Assembly (NCBI RefSeq): GCF_023546765.1
Contig: NZ_CP097484.1
Span: 2,512,001 to 2,576,000 of the forward strand
Direction: 5' to 3'
DNA from: Methylobacterium tardum
GTDB lineage: Bacteria; Pseudomonadota; Alphaproteobacteria; Rhizobiales; Beijerinckiaceae
DNA: 64,000 nt
Position numbers and translations under genes: made by a program. Below the pieces are notes generated by a model. The model did not search any database, was not told where the DNA came from, and saw nothing but the letters and a program-made list of their open reading frames with translations. How positions within the stretch are numbered: position 1 is the stretch's first letter; the number at the start of each line of letters is the position of its first letter. Positions 28,694 to 42,177 of this stretch are shown in pieces.

Positions 28694-28999
28694 TTACCAG
28701 CTCGACTTGACCAGGCCGGGGATCAGGCCCCGGTTGCCAAGCTCGCGCAGCGCCACGCGCGAGATGCCCATCTTGCGGTAGTAGGCGCGCGGACGGCCGG
28801 TCATGCCGCAGCGATTGCGGATGCGGGTGGCCGACGAGTTGCGCGGCAGTTCCGCGAGCTTGAGGCGCGCCTCGAAGCGCTCCTCCATCTCGAGGGCGTC
28901 GTTGTTGGCGATCTCGAGGAGCGCCTTCCGCTTGGCCGCGAAGCGCTTCACCAGCGCCTTGCGGGCCTCGTTCTTCTCGACTGAGCTTTTCTTCGACAT
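28694..28999 (-). CDS. rpsN: 30S ribosomal protein S14 (zinc-free type)
   Basis: 101 residues ([20 protein letters not shown]). This is the long form without the CxxC zinc ribbon; a single Cys is present in [16 protein letters not shown]. The C-terminus [23 protein letters not shown] matches the family. It lies 40 bases after rplE and 10 before rpsH in the standard order. Confidence 0.96.
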
Positions 29000-29039
29000 G
29001 TGGTCTATCTCCGGTGTCCGCGTCTGAAGCCCGAAAGCT

Positions 29040-29606
29040 TCACTGCCGGAACGGGAACTTGAAGGCGGCGAGAAGGGCCTTGGCCTCGGCATCGGTCTTG
29101 GCGGTGGTCGCCACGACGATGTCCATGCCCCAGGTCTGCTCGGCCTTGTCGTAGGAAATCTCCGGGAACACGAGGTGCTCCTTGAGACCCAGCGCGTAGT
29201 TGCCGCGGCCGTCGAACGAGCGCGGGTTCAGGCCGCGGAAGTCACGCACGCGCGGCAGCGCGATGGTGATCAGCCGGTCCATGAACTCGTACATGCGCTG
29301 CTTGCGCAGGGTCACCTTGCAGCCGATCGGCATGCCCTCGCGGACCTTGAAGGTCGCGATGGCCTTGCGGGCCTTGGTGATGACCGGCTTCTGGCCGGCG
29401 ATGAGGGCGAGGTCCCCCGCAGCCACGGAGGCCTTCTTCGAGTCCGCGGTGGACTCGCCTACGCCCATGTTGATCACGATCTTGGTGATCTGCGGCACTT
29501 CCATGGGGTTCTTGTAGCCGAACTCTTCGATCAGCTTCTGGCGAACCACTTCCTCGTAATGCTTGCGCAGACGAGGGGTGTAGGCGTTCTTGTCGGCCTC
29601 AGCCAT
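29040..29606 (-). CDS. rplE: 50S ribosomal protein L5
   Basis: 188 residues from ATG 29606 ([20 protein letters not shown]). [14 protein letters not shown] and the [20 protein letters not shown] segment are diagnostic. L5 binds 5S rRNA and contacts P-site tRNA. Its start codon lies inside the last codons of rplX (8-base overlap), so the two are translationally coupled. A fused longer frame seen across this region results from the rplX frame break and is not a real protein. Confidence 0.97.
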
Positions 29607-29912
29607 CGATCTGATCCCCCGTGGTCTTGGCGAACCGGACCTTGCGCCCGTCTTCGAGGATGCGGAAACCCACGCGGGTCGGCTTGCCATTGGCGTCGGC
29701 GACCGCGATGTTCGAGAGCTGGATGGCGGCCTCCTTGGAGATGATGCCGCCTTCCTGGTTCTGGGTCTGCTTCTGGTGCTTCTTAACCGGTTGATGCCGC
29801 GCACGAAGGCCCGGCCTTCCTTCGGCACAACCTGGATGACCTCGCCGGAGCGACCCGAGTCGCGGCCGGTGAGCACGACGACCGTGTCGCCCTTCTTGAT
29901 TTTGGCAGCCAT
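29599..29912 (-). CDS. rplX: 50S ribosomal protein L24 (1-base frame break)
   Basis: 104 residues if one missing base is restored. The first part [20 protein letters not shown] through AFVRGIN is normal L24 with its KOW motif; the frame then breaks at the CCGG at 29787-29790. Reading AACC(T)GG restores [16 protein letters not shown], the exact family continuation, through to [12 protein letters not shown] and a stop overlapping rplE. L24 starts assembly of the large subunit and a truncated copy would be harmful, so a sequence error is likely. The start overlaps the rplN stop (TAATG). Confidence 0.92.
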
Positions 29913-30280
29913 TACAGCACCTCCGGAGCCAGGGAGATGATCTTCATGTGGTTGCGGGCGCGCAGCTCGCGCGGCACCGGTCCGAAGATGCGGGTGCCGA
30001 TCGGCTCCTTCTGATTGTTGATCAGAACGGCCGCGTTCTTGTCGAAACGGATGACCGAACCGTCGGCGCGTTTCACGTCCTTGGCGGTGCGGACGACGAC
30101 CGCCTTCATGACGTCGCCCTTCTTGACGCGACCGCGCGGGATCGCCTCCTTGACGGAGACGACGATGACGTCGCCCACGCCGGCATACTTGCGCTTCGAC
30201 CCGCCGAGAACCTTGATGCACATCACACGGCGTGCACCCGAGTTGTCGGCGACGTCCAGATTCGTCTGCATCTGGATCAC
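29912..30280 (-). CDS. rplN: 50S ribosomal protein L14
   Basis: 122 residues starting at GTG 30280 ([19 protein letters not shown]), with aaggagtcacgcac upstream. The [23 protein letters not shown] signature is intact. L14 forms part of an intersubunit bridge. It is the first gene of the minus-strand spc block; rpsQ, which normally precedes it directly, is instead at 43599-43865 on the other strand. The promoter must therefore lie in 30281-30640. Confidence 0.97.
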   Translation of the reverse strand: MIQMQTNLDVADNSGARRVMCIKVLGGSKRKYAGVGDVIVVSVKEAIPRGRVKKGDVMKAVVVRTAKDVKRADGSVIRFDKNAAVLINNQKEPIGTRIFGPVPRELRARNHMKIISLAPEVL

Positions 30281-30640
30281 GTGCGTGACTCCTTGTTTCA
30301 GGCGGGTTTCCGCACACGGGCGGTATTGCCCGGCGGACGACGCCTGATGGGGACCTGATGTCCCCGGCTCATGTGTTCGACCGCGCTGGCGGTGTCTTGG
30401 GACACCGGCGCGGTCACCGCGTTCACAGGGTGCGAGCACCCATCGGGAATGTCGCGAAGGCCGGGCGGATACTACGGACCGTCGGCAATGGCAAGCCGAG
30501 CGGCGCGATTTCTCATAGCCACAGGTGCGAAACGGGGGCGCTCGAGGGCCGTCTGGGACGGCACGGAAAGGCTGCTCTCACGCAGAACGACCGGCGCGCC
30601 TCTCGGCACGCCGGTCGCAAGCCGCACGAAGAGGCTGGAA
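30281..30640. other. Intergenic: presumed spc operon promoter region
   Basis: No credible gene is seen. This stretch precedes rplN where the str-S10-spc series is broken, so it should hold the promoter that now drives the spc-alpha block. A direct tgtccc/gggaca-type dyad (tgatgtccccggct ... cttgggacaccgg) lies near 30357-30410, but no convincing -35/-10 pair can be named. Confidence 0.4.
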
Positions 30641-31018
30641 TCAGGCCGGCTGGCCGGCAGATTCGAACAGGAAGCCGTCGAGGCTCGGGATGGTGACGGC
30701 TCCGCCGCAGGCGGGCTTCGACAGGCGCCAGGGGCGCTCCGCGCGGGCCCGGATCGCCTCGGACGGACGGAGCCGGCGCACGGTGCCGTCGTCGGCCATC
30801 TCCTCGATCGCCAGGAAGCCGTAGACCTGCAGGCGCGAAGCCGTCAGCTTCATCGTGCGATCCTCCGCCGCGACGATCAGGCTGCCGGTGGCGTAGACCG
30901 CGTCGAGGAGCGAACGCTGCTCGCTGCGACGGCGGTTGCGCGCCTCGCGCTCGCCGGGCGCCTGGACGGGAACCGCCCGTCGGAACGGCACGACGTTGCT
31001 GACCGCGACGCAACCCAT
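30641..31018 (-). CDS. Hypothetical protein
   Basis: 125 residues from ATG 31018, chosen because gagg lies nine bases upstream; an ATG at 31027 has its gagg directly abutting. The N-terminus reads MGCVAVSNVVPFRRAVPVQA, followed by a basic stretch (REARNRRRSEQR) and a compact alpha/beta region (LLDAVYATGSLIVAAEDRTM, RLQVYGFLAIEEM). No family recognised. It lies at the junction where the ribosomal super-operon is split, between the amino-acid transporter and rplN, all on the minus strand. Confidence 0.6.
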   Translation of the reverse strand: MGCVAVSNVVPFRRAVPVQAPGEREARNRRRSEQRSLLDAVYATGSLIVAAEDRTMKLTASRLQVYGFLAIEEMADDGTVRRLRPSEAIRARAERPWRLSKPACGGAVTIPSLDGFLFESAGQPA

Positions 31019-31189
31019 ACGCAACATCCTCGACCCGAACCCATGGCGACCTGCCGGCCACCCGATGATCGCGACGTTTCGACGGTTCGCTTTAATCTTC
31101 CGTAGACCGTGACGGCGCCCCCCTGCCCCGATCCGGCACGCCGCTTCGCGCCAGCTCGGCAGGATGTGCCGAGTCGCGTTTCTGGCCGG

Positions 31190-31879
31190 TCAGGCTTTGG
31201 TGACGGAACGCGAGCCCCGCGCCAGCCGGGACGCCAACGCGTCGAGGGCGGCGCACAGGCCGGCGTAGACGGCCCCGACGAAGAGGAAGATCTCGGCCGG
31301 GTAGACCATGGCGCGATTGTTCACCTGCGCGGCCACGAGGGACAGCTCGGGCACGCCGATCACGTAGGCGAGCGACGTGTCCTTGATGAGCGCGGTCCAT
31401 TGATTGACGAAGGACGGCGCCATGGCGCGCAGCGCCTGCGGCAATACGATGAAGCGCAGGATCCGCCAGCGGCCGAAGCCGAGCGCCAGGCCTGCCTCCC
31501 ACTGGCTGCGGCCGATGCTCTCGATGCCCGCCGCAACCCCGTAGGACAAGTAGGCACCCCCGACCAGCGACAGCGCCACGACAACGGTGCCCATCTCGGG
31601 AACCGAGACACCGAACAGGATCGGCAGAAGGAAGTAGCTCCAGAAGATCAGCATCACGATCGGCACGGCGCGGAAGAACCCGAGGGCCAGGGTGAGCGCG
31701 CCTCGGGCCGTCCCCGTGCTCATCGCCAAGCCGATTCCCAGGACGAGTCCGAGCCCAGCCGAGGCGAGACCGGACAGGCCGGAGAGAATCAGCGTCAGCG
31801 CCAGTCCGCCGACCGGCCCGTAGGGCCACGCGCCGAGCAGCAGGTAGCCGAGATTGTCGCCGATGATCGCGAGGTTCAC
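31190..31879 (-). CDS. Polar amino-acid ABC transporter permease
   Basis: 229 residues from GTG 31879. Five or so membrane helices of the HisMQ/GlnP family, with the inner-membrane EAA loop EAGLALGFGRWRILRFIVLP that contacts the ATPase. Its start overlaps the stop of the upstream permease (GTGA). Together the two permeases form the channel for one amino-acid importer. Downstream, where an ATPase gene is usual, only an unrelated hypothetical gene follows. Confidence 0.9.
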   Translation of the reverse strand: MNLAIIGDNLGYLLLGAWPYGPVGGLALTLILSGLSGLASAGLGLVLGIGLAMSTGTARGALTLALGFFRAVPIVMLIFWSYFLLPILFGVSVPEMGTVVVALSLVGGAYLSYGVAAGIESIGRSQWEAGLALGFGRWRILRFIVLPQALRAMAPSFVNQWTALIKDTSLAYVIGVPELSLVAAQVNNRAMVYPAEIFLFVGAVYAGLCAALDALASRLARGSRSVTKA

Positions 31880-32625
31880 CGGCGCCGTCCCGCCGGATGA
31901 TGGCGTCGGGCCAGAACCTGCCCCGCCGCTTCCACCGCGGCGACGGCGCCGACATAGAGCAGCGTCGCGAGGCCGAAGGCCTGGAACGTCTTGAACGTCT
32001 CGGTCTCGACTTGCCGGGACGCGTAGGACAGCTCGGCAAGGCCGATCGTCATGGTCAACGACGTGTTCTTGATCGTGTTGAGATACTGGCCGACGATCGG
32101 CAGCCACGCGATGCGCAGGGCCTGCGGCAGCACGATGTGGCGGAACGCCTGGACCGGCGTGAAGCCGAGGGCGAGGGCCGCCTCCCGCTGGCCGGGACGG
32201 ACGCCGTTGATGCCGGCGCGGCCCTCTTCGGCGATGTAGGCGGCCGCGTAGAGCGTCAGCCCGCAGGACCCGGCCACCGTCTCGTAGGTGGGCCAGTGCA
32301 GTGCGCCGACGCCCAGCTCCAGGCGGTGCGGCGTGTTCAGCCAGACGGTCAGCCTGAGCGGCAGGAGAGCGGCGACCGCGAAGTACCAGACGAAGAGTTG
32401 AACGAGCAGCGGCGTGTTGCGAATGAGGCCGGTGCCGGCGGACACGACCCACCGTGCCGACGGGCTGCCCGCTTCCCGCAGGCAGCACGCCGAGAGGCCC
32501 AGGACCGTGCCGGCAACGCACACGGCGGCCGACAGGGCCAGGGTGACCCCGAAGCCCTGCAGCAGCCATACGAGATAGTGCGGCGCCAGGAGGTCGCCGA
32601 ACAGTTCAGCGGAGAGCTGGGTCAC
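31876..32625 (-). CDS. Polar amino-acid ABC transporter permease
   Basis: 249 residues from GTG 32625; a longer frame upstream would run into the binding-protein gene. Membrane helices include LLQGFGVTLALSAAVCVAGTV, and the EAA loop reads EAALALGFTPVQAFRHIVLP. It is a paralogue of the next gene and the two presumably heterodimerise. It starts 17 bases after the binding-protein stop and overlaps the next permease by four bases. Confidence 0.9.
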   Translation of the reverse strand: MTQLSAELFGDLLAPHYLVWLLQGFGVTLALSAAVCVAGTVLGLSACCLREAGSPSARWVVSAGTGLIRNTPLLVQLFVWYFAVAALLPLRLTVWLNTPHRLELGVGALHWPTYETVAGSCGLTLYAAAYIAEEGRAGINGVRPGQREAALALGFTPVQAFRHIVLPQALRIAWLPIVGQYLNTIKNTSLTMTIGLAELSYASRQVETETFKTFQAFGLATLLYVGAVAAVEAAGQVLARRHHPAGRRR

Positions 32626-32642
32626 CTCTACCGCCGATTCGA

Positions 32643-33458
32643 TCAGCTGTGGTCTCCGATCCGGAACAGGCGCGGCAGCGGCTGCTCGGTGTTCGGCCCG
32701 AACCACCGGTCATAGATTGCCGCCGCCTTGCCACTCGTCTCCAGGCCACGCAGGGTCTCGTTCACGAACTCCCGCAGCCGGGTCTCACCTTTGGGGATGC
32801 CGACGCCGATATAGTCGTTGGAGATCGTGAAGGCGGGGATCTCGTAGTTTCCGCGATCCGGCACCTTCGCCAACAGGCCGATGAGCTTCGGTCCATCCTG
32901 CGTGATGGCTTGGACGTTGCCGTTGCGCAGGGCCGTAAATGCGAACGGCGTGTCGTCGAAGGCGACGACGGTGGCCTTCGGGAAGTCTCGGCGTAGCACG
33001 ATCTCATTAGTGGTTCCCTTGTCGGCGCCGATGCGCAGGCCATTCAGCTGCTCGGGCGAGGACAGCGTCCCTTTCTTGGCCAGGAACTGCTGCCCGGACG
33101 CGAAGTACGGAATGCTGAAGTCGAGCTGCTTGGCCCGCTCCTCCGTGATGGTGAAGTTTGCCAGCACCAGATCAACCTTGCCGGAGGTCAGCAGCGGGAT
33201 GCGATTCGCCGGATTCGTCGGCCTGACCTCGAGCTTCACGCCCAGCTTGTCCGCGAGCGCGCGCGCGTAGTCGACGTCGAGCCCGGCGATCTGCTTGGTC
33301 GCGGGATCGGCGAACCCGAAGGGCGGATTGCTGTCGAAGGCGGCGACCCGGAGGATTCCGGCCTGTCTGATGTCGTCCAGCCGGTCGGCCTGAGCGGCGC
33401 CCACCGACAGAAGCGTTGCAAGGGCAAAGGCGAAGAGGCGACGCACAGGTATCTCCAT
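32643..33458 (-). CDS. Amino-acid ABC transporter periplasmic binding protein
   Basis: 271 residues from ATG 33458, with a signal peptide (residues 1-24, MEIPVRRLFAFALATLLSVG then AAQA). The mature part is a family 3 solute-binding protein: ILRVAAFDSNPPFGF, the lobe signature GLDVDYARALADKLGVK and VDLVLANFTITEERAKQ. The ligand is an amino acid but cannot be specified. It leads the three-gene transport operon. An AT-richer 5' region with tatataaag near 33530-33540 may hold the promoter. Confidence 0.92.
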   Translation of the reverse strand: MEIPVRRLFAFALATLLSVGAAQADRLDDIRQAGILRVAAFDSNPPFGFADPATKQIAGLDVDYARALADKLGVKLEVRPTNPANRIPLLTSGKVDLVLANFTITEERAKQLDFSIPYFASGQQFLAKKGTLSSPEQLNGLRIGADKGTTNEIVLRRDFPKATVVAFDDTPFAFTALRNGNVQAITQDGPKLIGLLAKVPDRGNYEIPAFTISNDYIGVGIPKGETRLREFVNETLRGLETSGKAAAIYDRWFGPNTEQPLPRLFRIGDHS

Positions 33459-34262
33459 CAGAGCGATCCACAGCCGACTGCATCCGCGGCCACCAAGTTC
33501 ACCGCGGTCAGAGATGATGAAATCAAAGTACTTTATATAGTCATCGATCGGCAGATCTCTTAGCGCGCGTGCTGATCTGAGGCTTGGAGCATTCAGGTTG
33601 CATGGAGCATTGCCGATCATCTGTATCATCATCTGGGTGCCCATGCCGAAGCAACAGGCAAGAATTCCCTTCTTGCGGGCAGGGCGAGCATGTTGCTGCA
33701 GAAAATCTGCGCGGCACTGAGCAAATCTTTTCCGGCGATCACGGGCCCCATTTCGACGATCCCGTGACCTCCGAGTCCCGGACGATGATCCCCGCGACCG
33801 ATGGTCACCGCTGGGAGCGCCGCGCGTCGAACCGCCCCGAGAAGCCCTGTTCGACACACGCCGTCTCGTCAGGCGTGCCGGCGCCGCCCGGAGCCCCTGG
33901 GATCCCGCCCGCGTGGAACCGCGCCTTGACCGATCCTTAACCTCCGGCGCGGCGCAGTTTTCTGCCGCGAACGCATTGACCTGCGGGGCAACCGCGTCTA
34001 GAAGCGCGACACTTCGGACGGCCATCGGCTGCCGACGGCCCTTGGGCATACCCCCGGACGCCGCCGCCATCGCCCCGCGCGCTCCGAGGGTTCAAATCGC
34101 CTGACGCTCTAAGTCAGATCCGTAGGTACGAGCGCGTTCGTTGTCGAACGTGCTCCTCTGCCCACACCGCGCCGAGGGTCCGTGACTGGCCCTCCGGCGC
34201 ATATTCGCTTTGCGGACTGCTCTTCGCGGTCCGGACTAGGTGACCGAGGAAGAGGGCACAGG
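33459..34262. other. Intergenic between divergent transporter and str operons
   Basis: About 800 bases with no gene I can support. It carries the divergent promoters for the binding-protein gene (minus) and rpsL (plus). A hairpin-forming CCGCGG-N12-CCGCGG lies at about 33484-33507 near the binding-protein start, and an AT-rich patch at about 33500-33660 contrasts with the surrounding GC. Short open frames here lack ribosome-binding sites and protein-like composition. Confidence 0.5.
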
Positions 34263-34634
34263 ATGCCGACGATCAACCAGCTGATCGCCCAGCCGCGGAA
34301 GATCCAGCGGAGCCGCAACAAGGTTCCGGCGCTCGACGCTTGCCCGCAGAAGCGCGGCGTCTGCACCCGCGTTTATACGACGACCCCGAAGAAGCCGAAC
34401 TCGGCGCTTCGTAAGGTGGCCAAGGTCCGTCTGACCAACGGCTTCGAGGTGATCGGCTACATCCCGGGTGAGGGCCACAACCTTCAGGAGCACTCCGTGG
34501 TCATGATCCGCGGCGGCCGCGTGAAGGACCTTCCGGGCGTGCGCTACCACATCCTGCGCGGCGTGCTCGACACGCAGGGCGTGAAGAACCGCAAGCAGCG
34601 CCGGTCGAAGTACGGCGCCAAGCGTCCGAAGTAA
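34263..34634 (+). CDS. rpsL: 30S ribosomal protein S12
   Basis: 123 residues from ATG 34263 ([15 protein letters not shown]), with gaggaagagggcacagg upstream. S12 is the decoding-centre protein that sets accuracy. The [10 protein letters not shown] and [13 protein letters not shown] segments are both the streptomycin-sensitive form, with the two key lysines unchanged. It opens the plus-strand str-S10 block. The longer upstream frame is not supported. Confidence 0.97.
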   Translation: MPTINQLIAQPRKIQRSRNKVPALDACPQKRGVCTRVYTTTPKKPNSALRKVAKVRLTNGFEVIGYIPGEGHNLQEHSVVMIRGGRVKDLPGVRYHILRGVLDTQGVKNRKQRRSKYGAKRPK

Positions 34635-34744
34635 GTTTCGCTTCGGTCGGATATTTCCACGGCCTCGTAAGGATGCCGCCGGCCTCAGGGCTCAGGCGGC
34701 CTGCGCGGGGCGCTTAAGACCATATTGTTCGAGAGCAGAACCCA

Positions 34745-35215
34745 ATGTCCCGTCGTCACTCAGCCGAGAAGCGCGAGATCATCCCCGATCCGAAGTACGG
34801 GGATGTGGTGCTGACGAAGTTCATGAATTCGATCATGTACGAGGGCAAGAAGTCCACCGCCGAGCGGATCGTCTACGGCGCCTTCGACATCGCCGAGAAC
34901 CGCGCCCGCGCCAACCCGATCGAGGTGTTCCGCGCTGCCCTCGACAACGTCGCCCCGATGATCGAGGTCCGCTCTCGCCGCGTCGGCGGCGCGACCTACC
35001 AGGTCCCGGTCGAGGTCCGCACCGAGCGTCGCCAGGCGCTGGCCATCCGCTGGCTGATCCAGGCGGCTCGCTCGCGCAACGACCGCACCATGATTGAGCG
35101 CCTCTCCGCAGAGCTGCTCGACGCCGCCAACAACCGCGGCAACGCCGTCAAGAAGCGGGAAGACACGCACCGGATGGCGGAAGCCAACCGCGCCTTCTCG
35201 CACTACCGCTGGTAA
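34745..35215 (+). CDS. rpsG: 30S ribosomal protein S7
   Basis: 156 residues ([20 protein letters not shown]). S7 starts assembly of the small-subunit head and contacts the E site. [17 protein letters not shown] and the [14 protein letters not shown]-terminus are diagnostic. It follows rpsL by 110 bases and precedes fusA by 30, the standard str order. Confidence 0.97.
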   Translation: MSRRHSAEKREIIPDPKYGDVVLTKFMNSIMYEGKKSTAERIVYGAFDIAENRARANPIEVFRAALDNVAPMIEVRSRRVGGATYQVPVEVRTERRQALAIRWLIQAARSRNDRTMIERLSAELLDAANNRGNAVKKREDTHRMAEANRAFSHYRW

Positions 35216-35245
35216 GCGGTTCCGCCGTCTCTCAGGAGCAATTCG

Positions 35246-37321
<2,076 letters not shown>

Positions 37322-37363
37322 GTATCTCTTCTTCCACAACGCGAATTCGAATTAGAGGCTCTG

Positions 37364-38553
<1,190 letters not shown>

Positions 38554-38580
38554 GCTCAAGAGAAGCATCCTTAGCAGGGC

Positions 38581-38612
38581 GCGGCGGGGTACAGGCCCCG
38601 CACACCCCGCCG
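38581..38612 (+). terminator. GC hairpin between tuf and rpsJ
   Basis: GCGGCGGGGT and ACCCCGCCG can pair around a 13-base loop. No T-run follows, so it is more likely an attenuation or processing hairpin than a full terminator. It separates the str part from the S10 part of the operon. Confidence 0.4.
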
Positions 38613-38634
38613 TCCCTCTCAAGGTTCCAGGATC

Positions 38635-38943
<309 letters not shown>

Positions 38944-38994
38944 GTCCGTTGAGGACTTAGAGCTTCCCGTTTCATCGCGCGAGGGAGAGAACCT

Positions 38995-39720
38995 ATGCGC
39001 TCAGGCGTCATCGCACAGAAGGTCGGCATGACCCGCGTCTTTACGGACGCGGGGGAGCATGTCCCCGTCACCGTGCTCAAGATCGATCAGTGCCAGGTGG
39101 TTGCCCACCGCACCGTCGAGAAGAACGGCTACGTCGCGCTGCAGGTCGGCGTCGGCAAGGCCAAGGTCAAGAACGTCTCGGCGGCCGAGCGCGGCCGATT
39201 TGCGGTCGCAAAGGTCGAGCCGAAGAAGAAGCTCGCCGAGTTCCGCGTGTCCGAGGACGCGCTGATCCCGGTCGGCGCCGAGATCACCGCGGACCACTTC
39301 ATCCCCGGCCAGTTCGTGGATGTCACCGGCACCACGACCGGTAAGGGCTTCGCCGGTGGTATCAAGCGCTGGAACTTCGGCGGCCTGCGCGCCACCCACG
39401 GCGTGTCGATCTCGCACCGTTCGATCGGTTCGACCGGCGGCCGTCAGGACCCGGGCAAGACCTTCAAGAACAAGAAGATGCCGGGTCACCTCGGCGTCGA
39501 GCGGGTCACTACCCAGAACCTGCGCGTCGTGCGCACCGATCCCGAGCGCGGCCTGATCCTGGTCGAGGGTGCGGTGCCGGGCGTCGCCGGCGGCTGGATC
39601 CAGATCCGCGACGCGGTGAAGCGCAAGCTCCCCGCCGACGTTCCGCTGCCGGGCAAGTTCCGTGAGAACGGCGCGTCCGCCCCGGCTCCTGAGGCCGCTG
39701 CGGCTGAGGAGACCGCGTGA
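38995..39720 (+). CDS. rplC: 50S ribosomal protein L3
   Basis: 241 residues from ATG 38995, preceded by gagggagagaacct. The core motif [18 protein letters not shown] and the methylated-Gln region [18 protein letters not shown] are intact. L3 reaches the peptidyl-transferase centre. An Ala/Glu/Pro-rich tail of about 25 residues ends the protein. The stop overlaps the rplD ATG (TGATG). Confidence 0.97.
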   Translation: MRSGVIAQKVGMTRVFTDAGEHVPVTVLKIDQCQVVAHRTVEKNGYVALQVGVGKAKVKNVSAAERGRFAVAKVEPKKKLAEFRVSEDALIPVGAEITADHFIPGQFVDVTGTTTGKGFAGGIKRWNFGGLRATHGVSISHRSIGSTGGRQDPGKTFKNKKMPGHLGVERVTTQNLRVVRTDPERGLILVEGAVPGVAGGWIQIRDAVKRKLPADVPLPGKFRENGASAPAPEAAAAEETA

Positions 39721-40340
39721 TGAAGCTCGATGTCAAAACCCTCGACGGCGCCGGTGCCGGCTCGGTCGAGCTGAACGAAGAGATCTTCGGCCTGGAGCCC
39801 CGCGCCGATCTGCTGCAGCGCATGGTTCGCTGGCAGCTCGCCAAGCGTCGCGCCGGCACCCATGCCGTGCAGAACCGCTCGGACGTGAACCGGACCCGCA
39901 AGAAGGCCTACAAGCAGAAGGGCACCGGTAACGCCCGCCACGGCGCGGCCTCGGCGCCGCAGTTCCGAGGCGGTGGCCGGGCCTTCGGTCCGGTCGTGCG
40001 CGACCACAGCCACGACCTGCCCAAGAAGGTCCGTGCGCTGGCCCTGCGTCACGCCCTGTCGGCCAAGGCCAAGGCCTCGACCCTGATCGTCGTCGACGAC
40101 ATCAAGATCGAGGATCACAAGACCAAGGGTCTCGTCGAGCGCTTCGGCAAGATGGGCCTCTCGAACGCGCTGATCATCGGCGGTGCCGAGGTCGACGTGA
40201 ATTTCGGCCGGGCCGCCCGCGCCATCCCGCAGATCGACGTGCTGCCCGTGCAGGGCATCAACGTCTACGACATCCTGCGCCGCGACACGCTCGTCCTGAC
40301 GAAGGCTGCCGTCGACGCGCTGGAGGAGCGTTTCAAATGA
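39720..40340 (+). CDS. rplD: 50S ribosomal protein L4
   Basis: 206 residues from ATG 39720, overlapping the rplC stop by one base. The tunnel-reaching loop ([30 protein letters not shown], core KGTGNARHG) is clear. In E. coli L4 autoregulates the S10 operon; this is not visible here. It overlaps rplW by four bases (ATGA), so translation is coupled. Confidence 0.97.
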   Translation: MKLDVKTLDGAGAGSVELNEEIFGLEPRADLLQRMVRWQLAKRRAGTHAVQNRSDVNRTRKKAYKQKGTGNARHGAASAPQFRGGGRAFGPVVRDHSHDLPKKVRALALRHALSAKAKASTLIVVDDIKIEDHKTKGLVERFGKMGLSNALIIGGAEVDVNFGRAARAIPQIDVLPVQGINVYDILRRDTLVLTKAAVDALEERFK

Positions 40341-40633
40341 GTGCCGATCCGCGCCACTACGACATCGTCGTCTCCCCGGTGATCACCGAGAAGGCGACGA
40401 ACCTGACCGAGCAGAACAAGGTCGTCTTCCGCGTCGCCCCCAAGGCGACCAAGCCTCAGATCAAGGAGGCGGTTGAGAAGCTGTTCGACGTGAAGGTCAC
40501 GGCCGTGAACACCCTTGTCACCAAGGGAAAGAAGAAGATTTTCCGCGGCCTCCGCGGACAGCGCTCCGACGTGAAGAAGGCGATCGTGACCCTGGCCGAG
40601 GGCCACTCGATCGACGTCACGACCGGGCTCTGA
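40337..40633 (+). CDS. rplW: 50S ribosomal protein L23
   Basis: 98 residues ([20 protein letters not shown]). L23 lies at the tunnel exit and docks trigger factor and SRP. The [24 protein letters not shown] segment is diagnostic. It overlaps the rplD stop by four bases and precedes rplB by 25. Confidence 0.97.
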   Translation: MSADPRHYDIVVSPVITEKATNLTEQNKVVFRVAPKATKPQIKEAVEKLFDVKVTAVNTLVTKGKKKIFRGLRGQRSDVKKAIVTLAEGHSIDVTTGL

Positions 40634-40658
40634 GGACGGGATTTAGGGATCCAAGCCG

Positions 40659-41495
40659 ATGGCCTTGAAGACATTCAAACCGGTCACGCCGAGCCTGCGC
40701 CAGCTCGTGCTCGCCGACCGCCGTGAGCTCTACAAGGGCAAGCCGGTGAAGGCGCTGACGGAGGGCAAGTCGTCCTCCGGCGGCCGGAACAACCTCGGCC
40801 GCATCACCGTCCGCTTCCGGGGCGGCGGCCACAAGCGCGTGCTGCGCAACGTCGACTTCAAGCGTCGCGAGCAGCTCGGCGTGGCCGCCACGGTGGAGCG
40901 GATCGAGTACGATCCGAACCGCACTGCGTTCATCGCGCTGATCAACTTCCCCGACGGGAAGCAGAGCTACATCCTGGCCCCCCAGCGCCTGCAGCCGGGC
41001 GACAAGGTGGTGGCCGGCGAGAGCGTCGACATCAAGCCGGGCAACGCCGCTCCGGTCGGCTCGATGCCGGTGGGCACGATCGTCCACAACGTCGAGCTGA
41101 AGATCGGCAAGGGCGGCGCGATCGCCCGCTCGGCCGGCAACTACGCGCAGATCGTCGGCCGCGACCAGGGCTACGTGACGCTCCGCCTGAACTCGGGCGA
41201 GCAGCGCCTGGTCCATGGTCAGTGCTTCGCCAGCGTCGGCGCGGTTTCCAACCCGGACCACATGAACATCTCGCTCGGCAAGGCCGGGCGCAACCGTTGG
41301 CTCGGCAAGCGCCCGCACAACCGCGGCGTGGCGATGAACCCGGTCGACCATCCGCACGGCGGCGGCGAGGGTCGCACCTCGGGCGGCCGCAACCCGGTCA
41401 CGCCCTGGGGTGTGCCCACCAAGGGGAAGAAGACCCGGTCCAACAAGCGGACCGACGTGTTCATCCTGTCCAGCCGCCACAACCGCAAGAAGTAA
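40659..41495 (+). CDS. rplB: 50S ribosomal protein L2
   Basis: 278 residues ([20 protein letters not shown]). The catalytic-centre loop near the C-terminus, [22 protein letters not shown], contains the conserved His essential for peptidyl transferase in E. coli studies. Length is normal. It lies 25 bases after rplW; the next gene, rpsS, begins five bases after its stop. Confidence 0.98.
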   Translation: MALKTFKPVTPSLRQLVLADRRELYKGKPVKALTEGKSSSGGRNNLGRITVRFRGGGHKRVLRNVDFKRREQLGVAATVERIEYDPNRTAFIALINFPDGKQSYILAPQRLQPGDKVVAGESVDIKPGNAAPVGSMPVGTIVHNVELKIGKGGAIARSAGNYAQIVGRDQGYVTLRLNSGEQRLVHGQCFASVGAVSNPDHMNISLGKAGRNRWLGKRPHNRGVAMNPVDHPHGGGEGRTSGGRNPVTPWGVPTKGKKTRSNKRTDVFILSSRHNRKK

Positions 41496-41500
41496 TCGCT

Positions 41501-41779
41501 ATGGCACGCTCTCTCTGGAAGGGGCCGTTCGTCGACGGCTACCTCTTCAAGAAGGCCGAGGCGGCGCGGGGATCCTCGCGCTCCGAGGTCATCAAGATCT
41601 GGAGCCGCCGCTCCACGATCCTCCCGCAGTTCGTCGGGCTCACCTTCGGTGTGCACAACGGGCAGAAGCACATCCCGGTCTACGTGTCCGAGGAGATGGT
41701 CGGTCACAAGTTCGGCGAGTTCTCGCCGACCCGCACCTTCCCGGGCCACGCGGCCGACAAGAAGGCGAAGAGGCGCTGA
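41501..41779 (+). CDS. rpsS: 30S ribosomal protein S19
   Basis: 92 residues from ATG 41501 ([20 protein letters not shown]). The [27 protein letters not shown]-terminus is typical. S19 binds the head of the small subunit with S13. There is no clear ribosome-binding site in the five-base gap from rplB, so translation probably depends on coupling. Confidence 0.97.
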   Translation: MARSLWKGPFVDGYLFKKAEAARGSSRSEVIKIWSRRSTILPQFVGLTFGVHNGQKHIPVYVSEEMVGHKFGEFSPTRTFPGHAADKKAKRR

Positions 41780-41780
41780 G

Positions 41781-42167
41781 ATGGGCAAGCAAGCCACCCC
41801 CCGCGCGCTCCCCGAGAACGAGGCGAAGGCCGTCGCGCGCATGCTGCGCGTCAGCCCGCAGAAGCTCAACCTCGTGGCGCAGATGATCCGCGGCAAGAAG
41901 GTCGACACGGCGCTGGCCGAGCTCCAGTTCTCGCGCAAGCGGATCTCGACCGAGGTCAAGAAGTGCCTCGAGAGCGCCATTGCCAACGCCGAGAACAACC
42001 ACGATCTGGATGTCGACGACCTCGTCGTCTCCCAGGCCTTCGTGGGCAAGGCGCTGGTTCTCAAGCGCTTCCACGCCCGCGCCCGCGGCCGCGGCGCGCG
42101 TATCCTGAAGCCCTTCTCGAACCTCACCATCGTGGTTCGTGAAGTCCGCCGTGCCGAAGCGGCTTGA
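41781..42167 (+). CDS. rplV: 50S ribosomal protein L22
   Basis: 128 residues from ATG 41781, one base after the rpsS stop. The tunnel beta-hairpin ([24 protein letters not shown], core [10 protein letters not shown]) is intact with no macrolide-type deletion. Ordinary length. Its stop is ten bases before the rpsC ATG, and the gap carries the rpsC ribosome-binding site. Confidence 0.97.
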   Translation: MGKQATPRALPENEAKAVARMLRVSPQKLNLVAQMIRGKKVDTALAELQFSRKRISTEVKKCLESAIANAENNHDLDVDDLVVSQAFVGKALVLKRFHARARGRGARILKPFSNLTIVVREVRRAEAA

Positions 42168-42177
42168 GGAGGAACTG

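Noticed and set aside
29040..30317. Single 425-residue protein spanning rplN, rplX and rplE
   Set aside because: An artefact of the rplX frame break, which joins the start of L24 to the frame of L5.
33459..33545. SAM-II-like riboswitch upstream of the amino-acid binding protein
   Set aside because: A CCGCGG-N12-CCGCGG hairpin is present, but the conserved loop and pseudoknot bases of SAM-II are absent.
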